Shown here one piece after another: positions 58,987 to 64,000 of a stretch of DNA of 64,000 bases (positions within the stretch are counted from its first letter, which is position 1; each line of letters opens with the position of its first letter). The DNA comes from an uncultured Chlorobiaceae bacterium (GTDB taxonomy: Bacteria > Bacteroidota > Chlorobiia > Chlorobiales > Chlorobiaceae). The translations under genes and the position numbers were made by a program. The stretch is taken from assembly GCA_903836465.1 (NCBI GenBank), contig CAILRB010000014.1, positions 30,527 through 94,526 of the forward strand. The letters run 5' to 3'. The notes beneath the pieces are model-generated. The model was not told the DNA's origin, did not search any database, and was given only the letters and a program-made list of their open reading frames with translations.

Positions 58987-60036
58987 TCACCTGTGGCCAT
59001 ACATTTTTTCGTAATAATGCTGGTAGCTGCCCGAGGTGACATTGTTGAGCCACTCACCATTTGAGAGATACCACTCAACGGTCAGCTCAAGCCCTTCTTC
59101 AAAGGTGATCGAAGGAACCCAACCAAGTTCGCGCTGTAACTTTGACGAATCAATAGCATAGCGAAGGTCGTGACCAGCCCTGTCAGTCACATAGGTAACC
59201 AGTTTTTCAGACTCTCCGGCTGCCCGACTGAGTTTTGTGTCCATGATACGACAAAGCAGCCTGATAAGGTCAATGTTACTCCATTCGTTATGGCCTCCAA
59301 TATTGTAGGTTTCACCGATTCGTCCCTGATGATAGATTACATCAATCGCCTGGGCATGGTCAACAACCCAGAGCCAGTCACGAATATTCTCCCCTTTGCC
59401 ATAGACCGGGAGCGGTTTATGGTGAAGAATATTGTTAATGAAAAGAGGAATAAGCTTTTCGGGAAACTGAAAAGAGCCATAGTTGTTTGAACAGTTGCTG
59501 ATCACCACGGGCAAGCCGAAGGTGTCGTGCCAAGCCCTGACAAAATGGTCGGAGGAGGCTTTCGATGCAGAGTAGGGGCTGTGGGGATCGTAAGGAGTCT
59601 CTTCCGTAAAGAGCCCCCCACTGCCAAGCGAACCATAGACTTCATCGGTTGAAATATGATAGAACCTCTTGCCCGCATAATCGGCCTGCCATGAGGCTTT
59701 GGCGGCATTGAGCAGATTGACTGTGCCCATCACATTGGTAACAACAAATGCTGTCGGGTTATCAATCGAACGGTCAACATGCGACTCGGCCGCCAGGTGG
59801 ATCACTCCGTCAAACTGGTGCTCTTCAAAGAGGCGCATCAGAAAATCGCCGTCGGTGATATCCCCTTTGACAAACCGGTAATTCTGCCTCTTTTCAACCT
59901 CACTGAGGTTTGCAAGGTTTCCGGCATACGTCAAACTGTCAAGGTTGGTAATGGTATAAGAAGGGTAGCGATTCAGAAAATGACGGACAACATGCGACCC
60001 GATAAAACCAGCTCCCCCTGTAATCAGAATATGCAT
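58987..60036 (-). CDS. rfbB: dTDP-glucose 4,6-dehydratase
   Basis: This 349-residue SDR has GGAGFIGSHVVRHF (7-20), the THEVYGS-type motif ISTDEVYGSLG with catalytic Asp/Glu, and YSASKAS with Tyr/Lys. GENIRDWLWVVDHAQA is the RmlB signature. It makes dTDP-4-keto-6-deoxyglucose, a rhamnose precursor. rfbA and rfbC are not in the window. Confidence 0.95.
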   Translation of the reverse strand: MHILITGGAGFIGSHVVRHFLNRYPSYTITNLDSLTYAGNLANLSEVEKRQNYRFVKGDITDGDFLMRLFEEHQFDGVIHLAAESHVDRSIDNPTAFVVTNVMGTVNLLNAAKASWQADYAGKRFYHISTDEVYGSLGSGGLFTEETPYDPHSPYSASKASSDHFVRAWHDTFGLPVVISNCSNNYGSFQFPEKLIPLFINNILHHKPLPVYGKGENIRDWLWVVDHAQAIDVIYHQGRIGETYNIGGHNEWSNIDLIRLLCRIMDTKLSRAAGESEKLVTYVTDRAGHDLRYAIDSSKLQRELGWVPSITFEEGLELTVEWYLSNGEWLNNVTSGSYQHYYEKMYGHR

Positions 60037-60080
60037 TGACGGTAAAGATTTGTTACGAGTTTCCCAAAGTTAACACACTG

Positions 60081-60118
60081 CGCTGCCAATATGCCGCCCC
60101 TGCGGGGCTTGTATCTCT
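60081..60118. repeat. Candidate dispersed intergenic repeat with GC-rich hairpin
   Basis: Between rfbB and rfbD, the sequence around TGCCGCCCCTGCGGGGCTTG folds into GCCCC/GGGGC (60097-60101 with 60105-60109). It resembles short intergenic repeats that I recall from Chlorobi and Bacteroidetes genomes. Only one copy was noticed in this window. Confidence 0.35.
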
Positions 60119-60156
60119 CAACATTCAAGAGAAGAGTACCCTTTACGTGTTGCCTC

Positions 60157-61029
60157 TCACGCCACAGTCATCGCCAAACGCTGCATCATGGCAGCCAGTG
60201 AGTCTCGCCAGTAAGGAATATCGATCGCCCACTCCTTTTTGATCAACGACTTGTTGAAGACACTGTACTGTGGCCTTGGTGCAATCTGGGGATACAAGAC
60301 GCTTTCAATCGGCTGAACCTTGCAGGGAAGTCCGGCAAGCTCCATAACCGCTCGAGCAAAATCGTACCAGGAGGCAACGCCTTCATTGGAGTAATGGAAG
60401 GTATCGCCATAGGAAGAACCCCTGTCATGCCGATCAATAATCAACATAATCGCTTTTGCCAGATCTGCCGCCCAAGTCGGTGTTCCAATCTGGTCAACTA
60501 CAACATTCAGCTCGGGGCGTTCCGCACCACGACGTAACATGGTTTTGACAAAATTCACGCCATAGATGGAGTAAAGCCAGGCTGTTCTGATAATAATGTA
60601 CGAAGGTGCAATCTGACGGATACGCTCTTCACCCTCCCATTTCGAGAGACCGTACACTCCAAGTGGCGCCACCGGATCACTCTCCCGGTAAGGGAGACTG
60701 GAGGTACCATCAAAAACATAGTCAGTAGAAAGATGCACCAGCAGGGCATGACGCTCTTTGGCGCACACAGCAAGTACTGCAGGGCCATCCCGGTTCACCT
60801 TGAACGCCATTTCTGTATCTTTTTCAGCCTTGTCCACAGCCGTATATGCCGCGCAATTGATTATCACCTCAATGTCATGGTCACGACAACATGACTCAAC
60901 CTGATCGGGACGTGTAATATCAAGCTCAGGGAGATCATAGAAAAAAAAACGGTGGCTGTTACAGAGAGCCGACAACTCCTGCAATTCAGAACCAAGCTGA
61001 CCTCTGCTGCCTGTAATAAGAATATTCAT
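60157..61029 (-). CDS. rfbD: dTDP-4-dehydrorhamnose reductase
   Basis: This 290-residue SDR has GSRGQLGSEL (7-16), VNRDGPAVLAVCA, HLSTDYVFDG, the catalytic YGLSKWEGE and RTAWLYSIYG, all RmlD motifs. It performs the last step to dTDP-rhamnose. It lies 120 bases upstream of rfbB, separated by a repeat-like segment. Confidence 0.94.
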   Translation of the reverse strand: MNILITGSRGQLGSELQELSALCNSHRFFFYDLPELDITRPDQVESCCRDHDIEVIINCAAYTAVDKAEKDTEMAFKVNRDGPAVLAVCAKERHALLVHLSTDYVFDGTSSLPYRESDPVAPLGVYGLSKWEGEERIRQIAPSYIIIRTAWLYSIYGVNFVKTMLRRGAERPELNVVVDQIGTPTWAADLAKAIMLIIDRHDRGSSYGDTFHYSNEGVASWYDFARAVMELAGLPCKVQPIESVLYPQIAPRPQYSVFNKSLIKKEWAIDIPYWRDSLAAMMQRLAMTVA

Positions 61030-61396
61030 GCAAATTTTCTCAAGAGAAGCCTATATATGATTATTTTTAAACACCATATCAGAAATAAAAAGCTTCAGAA
61101 TCAGCCAAAACTTTACCAATACTTCGCCAATTGCTCAATATTTCCCTTTTTTGAACCTTCCGTATACTTAAAGAAGATTCCGAAAAGTTTCAGAAGATAA
61201 TGAAAAAGAGAGAGAGTAGACTTTTGAAGAGTGAATTTTTCTTCTTTCTCGAAGTGGTGCATTTTCAACATTTGCTACACAGCCCAATAGTGGTGCGACT
61301 TACCAGAGTGTGGTTTGGAAAAACCCTGTACGACACTACATCCCCTACATGAATAAACCGGAACCCTGCCCGACTCTGGTTAGCATGGTGCTGTTA
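61030..61396. other. AT-rich stretch with no gene recognised
   Basis: This stretch upstream of rfbD carries only short frames without ribosome sites. It contains purine-rich runs (AAAAGAGAGAGAG near 61203) and no clear RNA or repeat. The rfbD promoter must lie near 61030-61150. Confidence 0.5.
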
Positions 61397-61610
61397 TCAA
61401 GCTTTTGCCGGGTCATTAGTAAACACCCATACAAGAGTATCAATCCATCCGATACCTGAGCACCCTAAAAAAAATATTTACAAGAGTTATTGCTGTTTTG
61501 TTGCGGTGCTGCCTTGTAAAAGCGATAATTGCGGGAAGAAAATACAAGGCGAATAGCAAAGCGAATGCTACAAATACGGAGATTGCTTCTTGTCCGCTAA
61601 GACCAAACAT
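61397..61610 (-). pseudogene. Superinfection-immunity-like membrane protein with a homopolymer frameshift
   Basis: From the ATG at 61610 (AAGGGG upstream) the frame encodes a hydrophobic start and YFLPAIIAFTRQHRNKTAI then TLVNIF, the signature of the superinfection immunity family (PF14373-like). The frame breaks in a run of eight Ts (61467-61474) and ends at 61440. With seven Ts the reading would continue IFLGCSGIGWIDTLVWVF to a stop at 61397, exactly the family pattern. It is therefore either a one-base insertion mutant, a sequencing error or a slippage site. Family members are short two-helix proteins of phage or host origin. Confidence 0.65.
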
Positions 61611-61627
61611 AACGACCCCTTATTGAG

Positions 61628-61652
61628 TCAGTAGTGTCCGGTTAAAATAATG
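61628..61652. mobile_element. Possible insertion-sequence end remnant
   Basis: AGTCAGTAGTGTCCGGTTAA and the following AAATAATGAG resemble terminal sequence that I associate with transposase-flanking ends in related genomes. No transposase frame and no second end were found, so this is at most a scar. Confidence 0.2.
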
Positions 61653-61736
61653 AGAGCTATGAAACCGGATCCCGCACCTTTTGCAGTGAACGTTCATTTA
61701 AAGACAAAATATTTTTTTGTTCTGTACTCAAGAACC

Positions 61737-63290
61737 CTACGAGTTACGCACGTTTGCCAAATTCGCTACACCTGCGAGAGCATACATAATCTCGCCTAAA
61801 TGATAGCCGTTAGCAAAGAATCCTTCCTTCCAGTGAGTGATACACCCATACATCTCGTTTGCCGAATCTGTGACCACATCGTTGAGCAGTTTACGTGTGA
61901 GGTTCTCAATCAACCACGCGCTCAATGAAAACATTTCATCAATTCCATTAATTGAACTTCTTCTGTCAAGAGCAAATCTGTAAGAGAATAGAGCACCCTG
62001 AAGTGCAAGAGCCACATCATGAGCTTCCCCATAATGAATGTAGGGTTTTGCATCTGGAGGAAATACGTTCGGGATCTTTGTTGAGACAAGGCGGCTTGTT
62101 GTATCTGCATCAATTACACCCTTCAGCCATCTCAAGAAATTCAAGAGAACTGGGTAGGTTGAAGTCAGAGTTGCCTGACCTAAATTACAGCTCACTTCGG
62201 CCATAGCAGCAAACGCACGATACTGAAAAGCTCCCCACTTGATGTTCTGGTCTGGGCATTTTGTTCCATCCCATACCCAATTGTTCGTGTTATTGGCAGG
62301 GTCAACCATGTATACCCCATCGTAAGACATAACCGGAGCAAAAGGCCCAATAATAGTGCCTTTTCCTGCGGCTGACAATTTTGCGGTATAGGCCTCCTGA
62401 GCAGAAGCCATGAAGTTGGTTACTGCATTGGTTGTTCCAAAGTATGCTCCATGACCTGACTGGTATCCAGTGTAGTATGGCCCCTTCCAAGTTGGAACTG
62501 CCAGTACCTGGTTCGGGTCTGCCCAACCATTGAGTAGAGACTTTGTACTATACTCAAAAGCAGCCATTTTAGTTGGACAGCCTGACATCCCCAGCATGTT
62601 GGTTGTGTTCACTCTCCAGGTATCCCATTTACCGTAATCGATATGACGAATCCGTCTGTCAGGCTGGTAGTCGGAGGCCATGCACATACTCCTGAATGCT
62701 GAGCTTGCCCAATACATAGTGTCTCCGGCCATTGACCATTCTTTGTTTCCACCAATTACTCTGAGCTTTCTTCTCCGGCTTCCAGGTGTTGTTCTGGTGA
62801 GGTCGTAGTCAATCTCCATTTTTTCATTAGCCGCAATGGTTCCACTTGGTGTGGTAATAGCAGCTCCACCGTTCACCAACCAGTGTATCCCGCCTCCAGT
62901 TGCTGTTGCTGGATACTCTCCAGGGGAGTTGTTGATAAAAAAGTTCTTAACCAGAGAATGGGCAAGGAGAGTTAAGTTAGCCAATCCCTTTTCACTTCCC
63001 GCTTTCTTGGTAATGTAGTGGGCATAAGCCCATCCACGAGTCATCAAAATCTGAGTTTCCGAAGTTGCAGCGTATGGCCCCCATTCACTATTCCCGCCAT
63101 AACCAACAAGTGGATTGTATGATGCCATAGCTACACCATTCTGGTTCATGATTGTCCTTCCATTATAAGGGAGAACTCCTGTTGAGAGTGTTTTGTGATT
63201 TGTGACCCAGGTGTCCAGCCCCGCAATTGCTGATAGTGATTGGGTCACAAGATCACTTTTGACAGTAGGTGTGATAAAAGTAAGTGCCAT
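61737..63290 (-). CDS. 517-residue protein of unknown function, possibly phage- or carbohydrate-related
   Basis: A single uninterrupted frame of 517 codons has no signal peptide and no transmembrane helix. It is rich in Trp, Tyr, Thr and Asn. It begins MALTFITPTVKSDLVTQSLS and includes YGGNSEWGPYAATSETQILM, HWLVNGGAAITTPSG, YHTGYQ-like GPYYTGYQSGHGAYFG and, near the C-terminus, HYGEAHDVALALQGALFSYR. The last part has the look of helix pairs in (alpha/alpha)6 barrels. I do not recognise the family. Surroundings (a frameshifted immunity-like gene, long non-coding DNA) suggest acquired DNA. A virion or tail-associated protein, or a polysaccharide-active enzyme, are guesses only. Confidence 0.75.
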   Translation of the reverse strand: MALTFITPTVKSDLVTQSLSAIAGLDTWVTNHKTLSTGVLPYNGRTIMNQNGVAMASYNPLVGYGGNSEWGPYAATSETQILMTRGWAYAHYITKKAGSEKGLANLTLLAHSLVKNFFINNSPGEYPATATGGGIHWLVNGGAAITTPSGTIAANEKMEIDYDLTRTTPGSRRRKLRVIGGNKEWSMAGDTMYWASSAFRSMCMASDYQPDRRIRHIDYGKWDTWRVNTTNMLGMSGCPTKMAAFEYSTKSLLNGWADPNQVLAVPTWKGPYYTGYQSGHGAYFGTTNAVTNFMASAQEAYTAKLSAAGKGTIIGPFAPVMSYDGVYMVDPANNTNNWVWDGTKCPDQNIKWGAFQYRAFAAMAEVSCNLGQATLTSTYPVLLNFLRWLKGVIDADTTSRLVSTKIPNVFPPDAKPYIHYGEAHDVALALQGALFSYRFALDRRSSINGIDEMFSLSAWLIENLTRKLLNDVVTDSANEMYGCITHWKEGFFANGYHLGEIMYALAGVANLANVRNS

Positions 63291-64000
63291 GATTTTTTAT
63301 CCTAAGTTATTCATAAAGGGTCACCTCAGAATTTGGATATTAAAGCACGGTAAGCGTTTTATATCGGTATAGATTCTTTTATGAAAAAGCTTATATAATC
63401 CTTTAACGTACAGCAAAATAATTATTTAAAGAAAAACTACTCAATGCTGATCTAAATCAGCAGCACATCAAAATCTGCTGAAAGTGGCTGGTGTTTAGAC
63501 AAAAGCCATTATAATTATAAGATAAAATATTAAAGCGACTTAAAGTTTCATCGAATCTCTTGCCGTGCTATTTTTTCCCTTTCCTGAAGCGATCCCAATA
63601 ACGGCGGCATTGAAACCACAACAGCATCCGGTGAGCTCTGTTCGACACTGAAGATTTCGCGGGCGAGTTATTACCGGTATTTGGGGATTGATGTGTAACG
63701 CTTAGTTATATCGCCAGTATGTCTTCTCTTTGTCTGATATTCTGCGCATATTGTTGAAATATATGCAGTTTAATGACCTTTGTTAAGTTCTCATTTCTTC
63801 GATAGATATTTTTCTGGTTTAGAAAATGTTGAGGGAAGCTGATTTTATCCCGGTTTTAATTAGTGTCTGAACGAAAAGGTTATATTAGATTATAAAATAA
63901 TATGTTACATTGATATTTGAAGAACGAAAATATCAGATAATCTCAGGCAATCCGTCAGCGCAAGCGTAATAACACCTTATTATAATCATTGTTGACTGAA
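63291..64000. other. 710-base AT-rich stretch with no intact gene
   Basis: No start-to-stop gene is credible here. One hairpin is visible (TGCTGAT/ATCAGCA around 63445-63462). A minus-strand fragment near 63550-63670 reads LAREIFSVEQSSPDAVVVSM then PPLLGSLQEREKI before a stop, with stops directly upstream. This looks like the end of a decayed gene. Nothing else was recognised. Confidence 0.5.

Overview
The window reads as chromosomal DNA of a green sulfur bacterium (Chlorobiaceae, Chlorobium/Pelodictyon type). The evidence is a Rieske/cytochrome b pair (petC-petB) with no cytochrome c1 or f gene beside it, a CruA-type lycopene cyclase, a CrtC-type carotenoid hydratase and a possible small chlorosome envelope protein. 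Gene density is high and most of the content is housekeeping. No CRISPR array, rRNA operon, intact insertion sequence or intact prophage was seen.

Layout. 1-5 kb, mostly minus strand: cruA (cut by the left edge), an orphan LolD-like ABC ATPase, an alpha/beta hydrolase, and a cassette of ArsR regulator, Cys-tailed thioredoxin-like protein and UPF0718-type permease, with an AraC regulator diverging from it. 6.1-11.5 kb, plus strand: modD-modA-modB-modC with a possible ModE site, a pteridine-reductase-like SDR, and three small YqjD/YqjE-like membrane proteins. 11.6-15.1 kb: a very large GH13 protein ending at an exceptionally long hairpin terminator shared with petCB. 15.2-20.2 kb, minus strand: petB, petC, a crtC-like gene, tRNA-Phe and gltX. 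20.4-28.8 kb: ftsH, half-size TauE, HU, a decayed NhaD-type antiporter, apt, mtaB, a coiled-coil/winged-helix protein, rodA and era. 28.9-38.8 kb: rpsA-cmk (minus), then a coupled plus-strand operon ychF-murI-ispH-oxidoreductase-membrane protein-queG, then an aldo/keto reductase.

38.9-45 kb is the first accessory-looking region. It holds purH, tiny coupled reading frames, a GH13 amylase-like gene, a broken second copy of an internal piece of purH, and an orphan membrane protein. 44.4-52.7 kb returns to housekeeping genes: purN-queE-GT2-nfo, ftsX, tRNA-Ala, a lipoprotein GH8 enzyme, purF and a zinc-less DksA-like protein. 52.8-61 kb, minus strand: ileS, a chlorosome-type small protein, and the sugar-nucleotide genes manC, galE, rfbB and rfbD.

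61-64 kb is the second accessory-looking region. It holds a superinfection-immunity-like gene interrupted by a +1 shift in a homopolymer, a 517-residue orphan protein, and long AT-rich non-coding DNA.

Functional links. purH, purN, purF, apt and cmk cover parts of nucleotide metabolism. queE and queG serve the queuosine pathway and mtaB modifies tRNA. manC, galE, rfbB and rfbD supply activated sugars for surface polysaccharide. The strongest second-look signals are the purH fragment, the frameshifted immunity-like gene with its orphan neighbour, and the collapsed antiporter. No clearly new multi-gene system could be demonstrated from the sequence alone.
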